Of a stretch of DNA of 64,000 nucleotides, positions 1 to 8,071 are shown in pieces. The position numbers and the translations under genes are program-made. Source of the DNA: Acidobacteriota bacterium (lineage in GTDB: Bacteria; Acidobacteriota; Terriglobia; Bryobacterales; Bryobacteraceae); NCBI GenBank assembly GCA_026394055.1, contig JAPKYZ010000026.1, forward strand, positions 1 to 64,000, written 5' to 3'. A model generated the notes under the pieces. The model saw only the letters and a program-made list of their open reading frames with translations, was not told where the DNA came from and ran no database searches. Position 1 is the stretch's first letter. Each line of letters starts with the position of its first letter.

Positions 1-72
1 CAAGGCTATGGCGATTACCAGCTCGATCCTGCGTCAGGGCACGCATTGTTCTGGCAGAAGAGGCTGACATGA
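1..72 (+). CDS. 3' end of an unrecognised gene (partial)
   Basis: A frame open from the left edge gives 23 codons ending in FWQKRLT and a TGA at 70-72. I do not recognise the product. The stop overlaps an ATG (ATGA, 69-72) that opens a short Thr/Pro/Ala-rich reading frame. That frame does not look like the start of the oxidoreductase that follows. Confidence 0.3.
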   Translation, partial: QGYGDYQLDPASGHALFWQKRLT

Positions 73-154
73 CCGAGACCACCACAACCACCCGCCCCGC
101 GCCCAAGGCGGCCGTGCCTGCGCGGCGGGCAAAGACGTCTATGTCGAAAAGCCG

Positions 155-1132
155 ATGACGCTGTTCATCAAGGAAGGCCGGTGGATGATCGACGTCGCCC
201 GGCGCACCAAACGCGTCGTGCAGTGCGGCACCCAGCAGCGCAGCGGGCGGCATTATCAATCCGGCAAGAAGCTGCTGAACGATGGCTATCTGGGCAAGAT
301 CCACTCGGTCCGCATGGGCAGCTTCCGCAACATCAACCCCGGCTTCGGGCGGCCCGCCGGAGATAAAGCGCCAACGGAGCTGGCCTACGACATGTGGCTG
401 GGCCCGGCCCCGCTGCGGCCCTATTCACCGCACCGGAGCCTCTACCATTTCCGCTGGTTCTGGGATTATTCCGGCGGCCAGATGACCAATCTGGCGGCGC
501 ATGAGATCGATATTCTGCAGTGGTGGATGGGCGTCAAGGGTCCGACGGCAGTCACCTCCACCGGCGGCCGCTTTGTCCTGAAAGACGACGGCGAAACGCC
601 CGATACGCAGGACGCTCTGTTTGAGTATCCGGGCTTTACGGCGGTCTGGTCCCACCGGGAAGGCTCACGCGGGCGGGCGATCGGCAAAAGCGAGTACTTC
701 GGCGAGTTCGGCAGCTTGTCGATCGCGCGCGATGGTTGGGAAGTGCACCCGGACAACAAGGTGCCGCCGGAGAATGCCGTGCCGCAGTTCCGTGGCCAGC
801 CCACGGGTGGCGTCAATCGCGTGGAAGTGAAGCCGGAGCAGTGGGTGGCAGCCAAGAAGGAACCGGGCAGCAGCAACGAACAGTTCGACCTGCACGTCCG
901 CAACTTCCTCGACTGCATCAAAACCCGCCAGCGCCCCATCGCCGACGTCGAAGAAGGCCACAAGACCGCCGTCGCCTGCCACTTGGCCAACATCAGCCTC
1001 CGCACCGGGCGCAAGCTGCGTTGGGATGCCGACAAAGAAGAGATTCTCGGCGACAAAGAAGCTCAGGCAATGACCGAGCGGCCCTACCGCAAGCCCTGGG
1101 ACGGCGTGCTGCGGAGCATCTTGAAAGGCTGA
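155..1132 (+). CDS. Gfo/Idh/MocA family oxidoreductase, N-terminally truncated
   Basis: NAD(P)-dependent sugar or inositol dehydrogenase family. The visible part begins at the end of the Rossmann half with GKDVYVEKPM (about 125-157) and continues through the family's substrate-binding half (AHEIDILQWWMG; NFLDCIKTRQRPIADVEEGHKT). The GxGxxG nucleotide-binding segment and roughly the first 100-130 residues are missing. The same frame is open back to 68, but upstream of about 110 it reads as His/Pro/Arg-rich sequence with no family resemblance, so 155 is only the first ATG. The likely explanations are a deletion that left a 5'-truncated pseudogene, or an assembly join near 100-116. The surviving residues look well conserved. 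The natural substrate cannot be told. Confidence 0.75.
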   Translation: MTLFIKEGRWMIDVARRTKRVVQCGTQQRSGRHYQSGKKLLNDGYLGKIHSVRMGSFRNINPGFGRPAGDKAPTELAYDMWLGPAPLRPYSPHRSLYHFRWFWDYSGGQMTNLAAHEIDILQWWMGVKGPTAVTSTGGRFVLKDDGETPDTQDALFEYPGFTAVWSHREGSRGRAIGKSEYFGEFGSLSIARDGWEVHPDNKVPPENAVPQFRGQPTGGVNRVEVKPEQWVAAKKEPGSSNEQFDLHVRNFLDCIKTRQRPIADVEEGHKTAVACHLANISLRTGRKLRWDADKEEILGDKEAQAMTERPYRKPWDGVLRSILKG

Positions 1133-1142
1133 TCCTATGCAC

Positions 1143-1209
1143 AGCCCCATGCGTGAGCTTGGGGCTTGCTCACGTACGCCACCAGAGCCCCCAGCTGACG
1201 CATGGGGCT
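1143..1209. repeat. Nested inverted repeats downstream of the oxidoreductase
   Basis: The 12-base arm AGCCCCATGCGT at 1143-1154 is repeated perfectly in inverse at 1198-1209. Nested within it, CGTGAGC (1152-1158) pairs with GCTCACG (1168-1174). The sequence can fold as a transcript-end structure but has no T-run. The 13-mer GGCTTGCTCACGT (1163-1175) recurs exactly at 20182-20194, so this may be a dispersed repeat. Confidence 0.55.
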
Positions 1210-1268
1210 GATCGAAGGGCATTCTGGCGAGAAGTTGGTGCGGTCAGCGCACAAGATAGTCTGGGAGC

Positions 1269-1739
1269 ATGCGATTTGTCCTGTGGATGCTAATGGGAAT
1301 GGCGATGACCGAAGCTGCTGACGTGCGGCGCCAGTTGATTGGTGTTTGGGAGCTGGTCTCCTATGAAACCAAGACTCCGGACGGCAAGGTCTTGCTGCCG
1401 ATTGGCGAGGCTCCGGTGGGCCGCATCACCTACGACAAGGAAGGGCGGATGTCGGCGCAGTTGATGCGGCGCGGCGTGGCCAAGTTTGCGTCAAACAACA
1501 CGCAGCAGGCGACGCCGGCCGAGATTGCCGGCATCTGGGACACCTACCGGGGCTACTTCGGGCGCTATACGGTGGACGAGAAGAAGAAGGCCGTCATCCA
1601 TCACGTGGACGGCGCGTGGTTCCCGAACTATGTCGGCAGTGACCAGGTGCGCTACTACCGGTTTGAAGCCGACCGCCTGATCCTAGAGGCGGATCTGCCC
1701 ACCGGACGGTCCACGATCGTTTGGCGGCGCGCGAAGTAG
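1269..1739 (+). CDS. Lipocalin-like domain protein, exported
   Basis: 156 residues. A short hydrophobic leader (MRFVLWMLMGMAMTEA) suggests export. The rest matches the bacterial lipocalin-like (lipocalin_5) pattern: LIGVWELVSYE near residue 22, GRITYDKEGRMSAQLM near 50, then HHVDGAWFPNYVG and RYYRFEADRLIL near the C-terminus. Proteins of this family are small beta-barrels with no general assigned reaction; the ligand cannot be told from sequence. It stands alone on the plus strand, 60 bases before the isomerase gene. The ATG at 1269 gives the leader and is the only good start. Confidence 0.75.
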   Translation: MRFVLWMLMGMAMTEAADVRRQLIGVWELVSYETKTPDGKVLLPIGEAPVGRITYDKEGRMSAQLMRRGVAKFASNNTQQATPAEIAGIWDTYRGYFGRYTVDEKKKAVIHHVDGAWFPNYVGSDQVRYYRFEADRLILEADLPTGRSTIVWRRAK

Positions 1740-1800
1740 GTTGCCGGGCTGCCCCTTTGGGCGGCGGCGCCTGATAGACTCTCACGCAGGCCAGAATTCC

Positions 1801-2790
1801 ATGATCACCCGACGCGCATTCTCACTCACCGCCACGGCTGCGGCGGCCGCACTGGCGGCTCCACCAAAATCGCAGATGGGCGTGGCCACCACTTGCTACT
1901 TAAGCTACTGGAAGCCACGCGATGCGGATCAGTTTCTGGATCACTGCCAGGCCCTGGGAGCCGGTGGCGTGCAGTCCTCGTTGCCCAAGGAGCCGGCCAA
2001 GTTCCGCGCTCGCTGTGAGCAGGCGGGGATGTACTACGAGGCGATGCTGGGCCTGTCGGCCGACGCCGAGACAATGCGGCGGCAGATGCGCATGGCCAAG
2101 GAAGCGGGCGCGCTCGCGGGGCGTGTGGGGTGCTTAAGCGGCCGCCGCTACGAGACGTTTGACACGCTGGACAAGTGGAAGGCCTTTGTCGCGGATTCAC
2201 GCACCAAGGTGGCGCTGGCAGCGAAGGTAGCGGGCGAAGAGAAGTTCACCCTTGCGCTCGAGAACCACAAGGACTGGACGCTCGAAGAGATGCTGGGCTT
2301 GATGAAGGAGTTCAGCGGCGAGTATTTCGGCATGCTGCTCGACACCGGCAACAACATCTCCCTGCTCGATGACCCGCACGAGTTCTGTGAGCAGCTGGCG
2401 CCCTACGCCACCTCCACCCACTTGAAGGACATGGCTTGGCAGCCGCATCCCCAAGGCTTTGAGATGTCCGAGATGGTGTTCGGCGAAGGCCAGCTAGACA
2501 TGCCGCGCATCATCAACGCCATCCGCAAGGCGCGGCCGAAGACGAAGATTACGCTGGAGATGATCACCCGCAATCCGCTGGTGGTGACCTGCAACACCGA
2601 AAAGTTCTGGCTGACCATGGGCGGCCGGAGCGGGTTGCCGCTGGCCAAGACGCTAAAGATGGTCTACACCGATAAGCCCCACCAGCCACTGCCGCGCATG
2701 GATCACCTGGATGATGGCCAGAAGCTGCGACTGGAAGACGACAACGTCAAATGGTGCTTGAACGTGGCGCGGGAACGGTACGGGCTCTAA
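1801..2790 (+). CDS. Sugar phosphate isomerase/epimerase family protein with Tat-like leader
   Basis: 329 residues from ATG 1801. The frame is open further upstream, but this start yields a twin-arginine-like leader (MITRRAFSLTATAAAAALAAP), as is common in acidobacterial secreted enzymes. The body is a xylose-isomerase-like TIM barrel: ALENHKDWTLEEMLGLMK, GMLLDTGNNISLLDDP and TSTHLKDM are the metal-ligand strands typical of the AP-endonuclease-2/IolE superfamily. It probably interconverts or opens a sugar or inositol derivative outside the cytoplasm. The truncated Gfo/Idh/MocA gene upstream suggests a shared carbohydrate role. The substrate is unknown. Confidence 0.8.
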   Translation: MITRRAFSLTATAAAAALAAPPKSQMGVATTCYLSYWKPRDADQFLDHCQALGAGGVQSSLPKEPAKFRARCEQAGMYYEAMLGLSADAETMRRQMRMAKEAGALAGRVGCLSGRRYETFDTLDKWKAFVADSRTKVALAAKVAGEEKFTLALENHKDWTLEEMLGLMKEFSGEYFGMLLDTGNNISLLDDPHEFCEQLAPYATSTHLKDMAWQPHPQGFEMSEMVFGEGQLDMPRIINAIRKARPKTKITLEMITRNPLVVTCNTEKFWLTMGGRSGLPLAKTLKMVYTDKPHQPLPRMDHLDDGQKLRLEDDNVKWCLNVARERYGL

Positions 2791-2895
2791 AGAAGCACCA
2801 GTGCTTCAAACGCCGTCGGCCGCCGTACCGAGCCGCGACCAGCAGGAGCGGTCTGTGCGATTGTCCGCCAACCTCCTAGCCGTCCTCGCCCGCGC

Positions 2896-3984
2896 TTACT
2901 TCAGAATCTTCTCGATCACCTGCGCAAACTCCTGCGCCTGGCGCGTGAAGCCTAAGTCCGTCGGGTGGGAGCTGTCAATCGTGGCTTCACCATCGGTGCC
3001 CAGTAGGTTGTCCGCTTTCAAGTAGAACAAGCCCGGCACCTTCTCCTTCTGCAGTTCCGCAAACACCGTACGCATGGCCGCCTGATTGGTCTCATTGCGC
3101 TCGCGATGCGCGGCGTTCAGGAAGTTGTCGGTGTAGTTGCGGTCTTCCACCAGCAGGATGGGCGTCTTGGGGCGCGCGGTGCGGAGCGTTTTTACGCACG
3201 TGGCGGCGCGGGCTTCGATGTCCTTGGCGGTCATGTTGGGCAGGCAATCCAGCACGAACAGCGCCGGGTCCAGTTCCGCCACAAACTGCGTCACTTCCGG
3301 CTCCATCCGGCCATTGCCGGAAAAGCCCAGGTTGATCACTTCGCGATTCAGGCGGCGCCCCAGAATCGCTACGTGCGTCATGCCGGAACGCGAGGCGGAG
3401 AAGCCGTGCGTGATCGAGGTGCCATAGAAGACGATGGACTTGGCGCCCGGCAAGCGGGCCGGGGCGGAGTGGATCACGCTGTCCTTGGGGACCCCGATCT
3501 CAAGCGAGGCCACCGGATTGTGCAGCGGCAGATAGAGCAGATACTCGCGCTCACCGGAAGGCATCGCCGTGGCCAGCGCGTCGGTGTTCTCGGGGAACTT
3601 GGTGGGCCGCCCAATGCTCAGCCAACGCCATCGCCCTTCATAACGGACATAGAGATCAAGGCCACTGGAAGCGACGGCGGTAATGGTGGGGCCGGCCAGG
3701 GTCTTGTTGGTCACCGTCCAGCGGGCATGCAGAGCAGTGGTGTTGGCAGTGAATCGAATGGCCGCTCCGGCAGCGTCACGGCTCAGGTCCCAGACGGCTT
3801 GACGGACCACGCCTTCCGCACGCCCCGGCAGCCGGTCATAAGGCGACTTCAAATCGCGAAAGCCCAGGCCTTCCACGGTGAACTTTCGCGCGTCATGCCA
3901 ATCCAGTTCCGGAGGCGTAGCGGGAGTTTGCGCCAGCAGCGCAGAGTTCCCCAGCAGCAGGCTGAATTGGCGGCGGTTGAGCAT
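2896..3984 (-). CDS. SGNH/GDSL hydrolase family protein, exported
   Basis: 362 residues. The N-terminus MLNRRQFSLLLGNSALLAQ is a Tat-like leader. An N-terminal beta-rich domain (about 25-170; KSPYDRLPGRAEGVVR, FTANTTALHARW) precedes the SGNH hydrolase domain. In that domain, block I is FYGTSITHG with the nucleophile Ser, block II is NLGFSGNGRM, and the catalytic Asp/His pair lies near the C-terminus in DSSHPTDLGF. Family members are carbohydrate esterases or lipases; the two-domain layout resembles acetyl-xylan or similar sugar esterases. It is transcribed convergently with the preceding isomerase. Confidence 0.8.
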   Translation of the reverse strand: MLNRRQFSLLLGNSALLAQTPATPPELDWHDARKFTVEGLGFRDLKSPYDRLPGRAEGVVRQAVWDLSRDAAGAAIRFTANTTALHARWTVTNKTLAGPTITAVASSGLDLYVRYEGRWRWLSIGRPTKFPENTDALATAMPSGEREYLLYLPLHNPVASLEIGVPKDSVIHSAPARLPGAKSIVFYGTSITHGFSASRSGMTHVAILGRRLNREVINLGFSGNGRMEPEVTQFVAELDPALFVLDCLPNMTAKDIEARAATCVKTLRTARPKTPILLVEDRNYTDNFLNAAHRERNETNQAAMRTVFAELQKEKVPGLFYLKADNLLGTDGEATIDSSHPTDLGFTRQAQEFAQVIEKILK

Positions 3985-3986
3985 AT

Positions 3987-4003
3987 CGCGATAGTCTATC
4001 GCG
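3987..4003. promoter_or_regulatory. Perfect inverted repeat just upstream of the SGNH hydrolase start
   Basis: CGCGATA-GTC-TATCGCG, 7-base arms with a 3-base spacer, ending two bases from the hydrolase ATG and inside its leader region. It could be an operator or a small hairpin over the start. There is no other support. Confidence 0.3.
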
Positions 4004-4014
4004 CCACGCCGCGG

Positions 4015-4776
4015 TTAGTGGCGATGCCCGTGGGCCAGCGGTCCCAGCAAGTCCTGCAACGCCGGCGTCTGCGGATAGGGGTGGCCCCGATACTGGCGGA
4101 AGCCTTCGCCGTAGGGCACCAGCACGGACTGGCCGCGGGCGCGGGTCCAGGTCTCCATGCTGGCCATGTAGTCGTCCATGCCGTGCTGGCGAAGCAGCCA
4201 TTCGCGCTGGCTGGCATGGGCGGCGAGCATCGCTTGCTTCATCTCGAAGACGTCCGTCACGTCAACGACAAAGTCCGGCGTGACGGGTTGATGGTCGCGA
4301 TCCAGGCCTTCAATCGGGTCCATGAAGTAGAGGTGTGGGATGTGGTTGAGGGGTAGCGACTCGGTGATGTAGTTGGGTGCGGGGGCGGCAAACAGCGCGT
4401 CGCGTACCAGCAGACTGGTGGCTTCGTGATCACACAGATAGTCCGACGGCGCGGAGGTAAGCACGATGTCCGGCCGCAGCTGCCGGACCAGTTCCACAAT
4501 GCGGGCGCGCGAAGGGTGATCGGAAAAGATCTCGAGGTCACGGAATTCGGCGCACACATAATCGGCACCAATCAGCATGGCGGCCGTGGCGGCCTCCAGG
4601 CGCCGGACGGCGGCAATCTCGTCCGGTTTCAGTTGATCACTGCCTTTGTCACCGGGCGTCATCGAAACAATGGTGATGTGGTGGCCTTGGCCGGCCAGCA
4701 GCGCGAGTGTGCCGCCAGCAAGAATTTCGGCGTCGTCGGGGTGGGCGTGGATGGAAGCGATGCGCATTGAAACCAT
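4015..4776 (-). CDS. PIG-L family deacetylase
   Basis: 253 residues from ATG 4776; an in-frame ATG at 4767 is an equally good start, and the frame is open back to 4833. The zinc site of the LmbE/PIG-L fold is visible: HAHPDDAEI near the N-terminus (His-Pro-Asp-Asp) and the distal LCDHEATS histidine. The family removes N-acetyl groups from sugars such as GlcNAc conjugates (BshB/MshB/PIG-L type). No bacillithiol or mycothiol genes are near, so the substrate stays open. The likely place of action is the cytoplasm, as no leader is seen. It lies 30 bases upstream of the SGNH hydrolase on the same strand, so the two could be co-transcribed. Confidence 0.85.
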   Translation of the reverse strand: MVSMRIASIHAHPDDAEILAGGTLALLAGQGHHITIVSMTPGDKGSDQLKPDEIAAVRRLEAATAAMLIGADYVCAEFRDLEIFSDHPSRARIVELVRQLRPDIVLTSAPSDYLCDHEATSLLVRDALFAAPAPNYITESLPLNHIPHLYFMDPIEGLDRDHQPVTPDFVVDVTDVFEMKQAMLAAHASQREWLLRQHGMDDYMASMETWTRARGQSVLVPYGEGFRQYRGHPYPQTPALQDLLGPLAHGHRH

Positions 4777-4852
4777 GAGTATGGCATTGCCGCCCAGGGG
4801 GCCGGTGAGGCTGAAATCCCGCTTCGTTGCCAAGTGTCCCGCAAAGACTTCT

Positions 4853-4953
4853 CTTTGCGCCTTGGCGGCTTGGCGGGACGTCTTCGGGAGAGCTATTCCA
4901 TTACCCGGGTATGCGGGCGGTTAGTTGTCCCGCCAAGGCGCCAAGGCGCAAAG
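4853..4953. repeat. Inverted pair of the dispersed 'CTTTGCGCCTTGGCGG' repeat
   Basis: A 27-base arm at 4853-4879 is repeated in inverse orientation at 4927-4953 with one mismatch (26/27). The left part is preceded by TCCCGCAAAG. A further copy lies at 8856-8905. This GCCAAGGCG-rich palindromic repeat sits in the gap between the PIG-L and RidA-like genes. It looks like a non-autonomous dispersed element. Confidence 0.75.
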
Positions 4954-5006
4954 CCCGGACTAACGTACTGGTCCGGCGTGTGAGTGGGATGCTGCGCGCG
5001 GCACTT

Positions 5007-5387
5007 TCAGGTGCGGCTGGCGATGACTTCGATTTCGATCAATGCCCCGCCCCACAATTGATCAATGCCAACGCCGGTTTTGGCCGGGCGGTGAGTGAAG
5101 TATTGGGCGTAGATCTGGTTGGCCTCAGCCAACAGCGAGAAGTCGGCGAGAAACAGTGTCACCTTCGCGACGCGGTCGAGCGATGTGCCACAGGCGGCCA
5201 GGATCGTGATGATGTTCTCGATCGCTTGCCGCGTCTGCGCTTGAATGCCGCCTTCCGCCAAATGACCGGTGGCGGGATCGATGCCCAGCTGGCCCGAGAC
5301 GAAGACCAGATCGCCCAGGGCGCTGGCCTGCGAATACGTGGCGTTGGCCGGAGGCAGCCCGGGCACGCCGATGATCTGGGGCTTCAT
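5007..5387 (-). CDS. RidA/YjgF family protein
   Basis: 126 residues, full length for the trimeric RidA fold. YSQASALGDLVFVSGQLGIDPATG (positions 18-41) and QTRQAIENIITILAACG are family hallmarks. RidA proteins hydrolyse reactive enamine/imine intermediates. The position of the substrate-carboxylate Arg (R105 in E. coli-type RidA, in a PAR-x-x-V context) reads PAKTGVGI here. The key Arg is thus Lys, so it may belong to a Rid subgroup without classical deaminase activity. The ATG at 5387 is five bases downstream of the aldo/keto reductase stop, so the two genes are probably co-transcribed. Confidence 0.85.
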   Translation of the reverse strand: MKPQIIGVPGLPPANATYSQASALGDLVFVSGQLGIDPATGHLAEGGIQAQTRQAIENIITILAACGTSLDRVAKVTLFLADFSLLAEANQIYAQYFTHRPAKTGVGIDQLWGGALIEIEVIASRT

Positions 5388-5391
5388 GCAG

Positions 5392-6318
5392 CTAGGCTAC
5401 CGGCCCGCGGAGAGGGCCCCACTGGGCGGCCATGGTTTTGCCGCGCTGCATCAGGGAGCTCATTTCAGGGGCAGGCAGGGGCTGGTAGTCACGCGCGGCC
5501 TTCAGCGCCATGCGGAGCTCTTCGGGCGTCCGGACACCGACGATAGCGACGGCCAGGCCGGGCGTCGACCAGGCATAGCGGAGCGTGGCCGCATAGTCAT
5601 CCGCGGACATCAGGCGCGCACCGCCCTTCACCGGGCCACCCAGCACCTTCATGCCAATCACACCGACGCCGCGCTTGCGGCATTCCGGCAGCACCTTCTC
5701 TTCAAAGTTGTAGATGTGGCGTTCGACGAAGTTGACGCTGCACATGAAGAGCTCAATCTCGCCGGTCTCGATCACCGGGATGGCGCGCGCGGGGCGCATG
5801 TGGCAAGTGGCGCCGATGTGCTTGATGACGCCTTTGCGCTTCAGCTCCATCAACGCGCCGAGCGTGCCTTCTTTGCGGTCGAGCATTTGGTCGAGCGAAG
5901 GGTAACGGTCCGTGCGGCCGACGTTGTGCATGTGGACGCAATCGAGATAGTCGGTCTGGAGTTTGTGCAGCGAGTCCTTCACCTGATACTCGACGTCGCC
6001 CTTGGCGTTGGTCTCGATTTTACTGACCAGGAAGACCTTGTCGCGCTTGCCTTTCAAGGCGTGGCCCAGCCGCTCTTCGCTCAAGTTGTAGGGCGGCGCG
6101 GTGTCGATGTAGTTGACGCCGTTGTCGATGGCTTCGCCGATAACGCGGTCCATGTTGGCTTGCGTCGCTTCATAGTCGCCCAGGTGCTGGGCGCCGATGC
6201 CGAAGATGGAGGCCTTGAAGTTGATGTTGCCCAGGCGGCGCGTAGGCAGAGGTGTGCCTTGGGCGCTGGCCACCAGAGGCGCGGCGGCGGAGAGGGCGAA
6301 CTGACGGCGGGTCAACAT
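5392..6318 (-). CDS. Aldo/keto reductase with Tat-like leader
   Basis: 308 residues. The leader is MLTRRQFALSAAAPLVASAQG. The body is an AKR barrel: NGVNYIDTAPPYNLSEERLG supplies the catalytic Asp and Tyr, FLVSKIE the Lys, and CVHMHN the His. The C-terminus carries the NADPH-binding segment (VAIVGVRTPEELRMAL). The family reduces aldehydes, ketones or sugars with NAD(P)H. A Tat leader would fit export already folded with cofactor, as for other acidobacterial oxidoreductases. The RidA-like gene follows closely. Confidence 0.85.
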   Translation of the reverse strand: MLTRRQFALSAAAPLVASAQGTPLPTRRLGNINFKASIFGIGAQHLGDYEATQANMDRVIGEAIDNGVNYIDTAPPYNLSEERLGHALKGKRDKVFLVSKIETNAKGDVEYQVKDSLHKLQTDYLDCVHMHNVGRTDRYPSLDQMLDRKEGTLGALMELKRKGVIKHIGATCHMRPARAIPVIETGEIELFMCSVNFVERHIYNFEEKVLPECRKRGVGVIGMKVLGGPVKGGARLMSADDYAATLRYAWSTPGLAVAIVGVRTPEELRMALKAARDYQPLPAPEMSSLMQRGKTMAAQWGPLRGPVA

Positions 6319-6631
6319 GGCGCGATTTTATCGCAGTGGGAGGGCGCGGGAGTTGGATGTGGGGTTGAGGCCTTTGCCAGGCAAGCCGTTCGACTCGATA
6401 GGAATCGACATCGTAGCGCTCCGCCTTGCGCTGGATACCCGCCGCAGGCCATTGAGTAATCTCAGCAAGCCAACCACCCACGATTGCGGGCAGTGCTATC
6501 TGCCTCCAAATCGGGTAACCTCAAGCTATCTTGGCCCGCCGATAGAGTAATTTGCGAATCTGGAATTTAGGCAGCGCGGACACGAATTCCATTCGCGATG
6601 TACCCATGCGACAAGGTAAACGTTGGTTCAC
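6319..6631. other. Gene-free spacer between divergent genes
   Basis: 313 bases between the aldo/keto reductase start (minus) and the TIR gene (plus). I see no RNA gene, no convincing promoter and no repeat. It presumably holds both promoters. It marks the left border of the accessory TIR pair. Confidence 0.5.
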
Positions 6632-8071
6632 ATGTCTGACATCTTCCTCTCATACAAACGCGAAGACGAGCCCCGGGCCAAACCCCTCCTCGAGGCCCTC
6701 CGCAACGCCGGGCTCGAGGTCTTCTGGGACCGCGACATCAATCCCGGCGAAGACTGGCAGCAACGCCTCGAGTCAGAACTCGACTCCGCCCGCTGCGTTC
6801 TCGTCGTCTGGAGCGAGGCTTCCACCGGACCAGACGGCGCCTTGGTCCGCGACGAAGCCCGCCGCGCAATGAACCGCGGCGCCCTCCTCCCGGTTCGCAT
6901 TGACAGAGTCGGCTATCCGCTAGGCTTCGGCCAAACGCAAACGCTGGACCTCATTGACTGGTCCGGCGACCCCACTCACCCGCAATTCGGCGCCCTCCTC
7001 GTCGCCATCAAAATCAAGCTCGAACTCGGCGTAAAAATTGGCGAGCGACATCGAACTGAATCCCCGCCGATCACGACCAAGCCCGCACGCCGCTACGCTC
7101 TCGCACTAGTCGCCGTAGCGATCGTCGCCGCCGCCTACTACGTCTGGCCCAAAGCCCCAGCACCGCCATCCACCGCTACCTCCCACTACCACCGCCAACT
7201 CCCCAACGCCTCACGCGTCCTCGTCTTCGTCCACGGAATCTTCGGCGACGCTGCAAACACTTGGGCCTGCAATACCGCCACCTGGCCCCAACTCCTCGAA
7301 GCCGACCAGGCCTTCGCCGGCACCAACATCTACACCGTTGCTTATACGAGCCCCTACTGGGGCAACGCCATGACCATCGATGAGATCGTCAACAACCTCC
7401 ACAGCCGCTTCGAAGCCGACCGCCTCTTCGCCCACCAGGAAGTCGCCATCGTCGCTCACAGCCTCGGCGGACTCATCATCCAGCGCTACCTCCTCACCCA
7501 CCGCGACGCCGCCGCGAAAGTTCGCTTCATCCAGTTCTACAGCACCCCTCAAACCGGCGCCCAGATCGCCGCCCTCGCCCAGCTCTTTTCCGCCGACCCC
7601 CTCCTCAAACACATGCTCCCCGGCGATCACAACGACTATCTCCTCAACCTCGAAAACGAATGGACCGCGGCCAAATTCGCCATCCCCCGCTACTGCGTCT
7701 ACGAGAAAAAGCCCATGAAGGGCATCCTCGTCGTCGAACGCCTCAGCGCCACGCGTGGCTGCACCGATACGCCCATACCCATCAACGAGGACCACTCCGG
7801 AATCGTCAAACCCTGCACCCGCGACGCCGATTCCTACATCGCCCTCCGAAATGCCATCCTGAAGCACCCCATCGGTCAAGCCGCCGCTGCCGCGAGAACC
7901 ACCCCGGCCAACCAGGTTTCCCACGGTGCGCAAAGCCCCAACGTCTCGGGCGTCCAAGGCAACGTCGTCATCCAGTACGGCAACGGACCGGCCACCGCCA
8001 CGGGACCCGGCAGCATCGCCAACACTGGCAACGGCAACACTTTCAAGACCGACGAAGGAACCAAGAAATGA
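6632..8071 (+). CDS. TIR domain-transmembrane-alpha/beta hydrolase fusion protein
   Basis: 479 residues from ATG 6632; a TTG at 6623 would add three. Residues 1-130 are a bacterial TIR_2 domain: IFLSYKRED at 4, FWDRDINPGEDW at 31, and LVRDEARRA at 71, whose Glu75 sits where catalytic TIR NADases keep theirs. Residues 155-173 form one membrane span preceded by PARR, which predicts N-in/C-out topology. Residues 195-415 are a SERAC1/DUF676-like hydrolase: FVHGIFGD at 199, the nucleophile motif AHSLGG (Ser277), and EDHSGIVKP with His388. Residues 425-472 form a Gly/Asn/Thr-rich tail. Part of that tail is shared with the next gene product, which starts inside this stop codon (ATGA). Leucine codons are strongly CTC-biased, unlike neighbouring genes. 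The likely role is a membrane-anchored signalling or defence effector. The order and topology are seen or predicted; the function is inferred. Confidence 0.85.
   Translation: MSDIFLSYKREDEPRAKPLLEALRNAGLEVFWDRDINPGEDWQQRLESELDSARCVLVVWSEASTGPDGALVRDEARRAMNRGALLPVRIDRVGYPLGFGQTQTLDLIDWSGDPTHPQFGALLVAIKIKLELGVKIGERHRTESPPITTKPARRYALALVAVAIVAAAYYVWPKAPAPPSTATSHYHRQLPNASRVLVFVHGIFGDAANTWACNTATWPQLLEADQAFAGTNIYTVAYTSPYWGNAMTIDEIVNNLHSRFEADRLFAHQEVAIVAHSLGGLIIQRYLLTHRDAAAKVRFIQFYSTPQTGAQIAALAQLFSADPLLKHMLPGDHNDYLLNLENEWTAAKFAIPRYCVYEKKPMKGILVVERLSATRGCTDTPIPINEDHSGIVKPCTRDADSYIALRNAILKHPIGQAAAAARTTPANQVSHGAQSPNVSGVQGNVVIQYGNGPATATGPGSIANTGNGNTFKTDEGTKK

Noticed and set aside
3106..4356. 416-codon plus-strand frame opposite the SGNH and PIG-L genes
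   Set aside because: High-GC shadow: composition without domain pattern, and both antisense genes have clear catalytic motifs.
5269..6459. 396-codon plus-strand frame opposite the aldo/keto reductase
   Set aside because: No family pattern, antisense to a well-supported gene.
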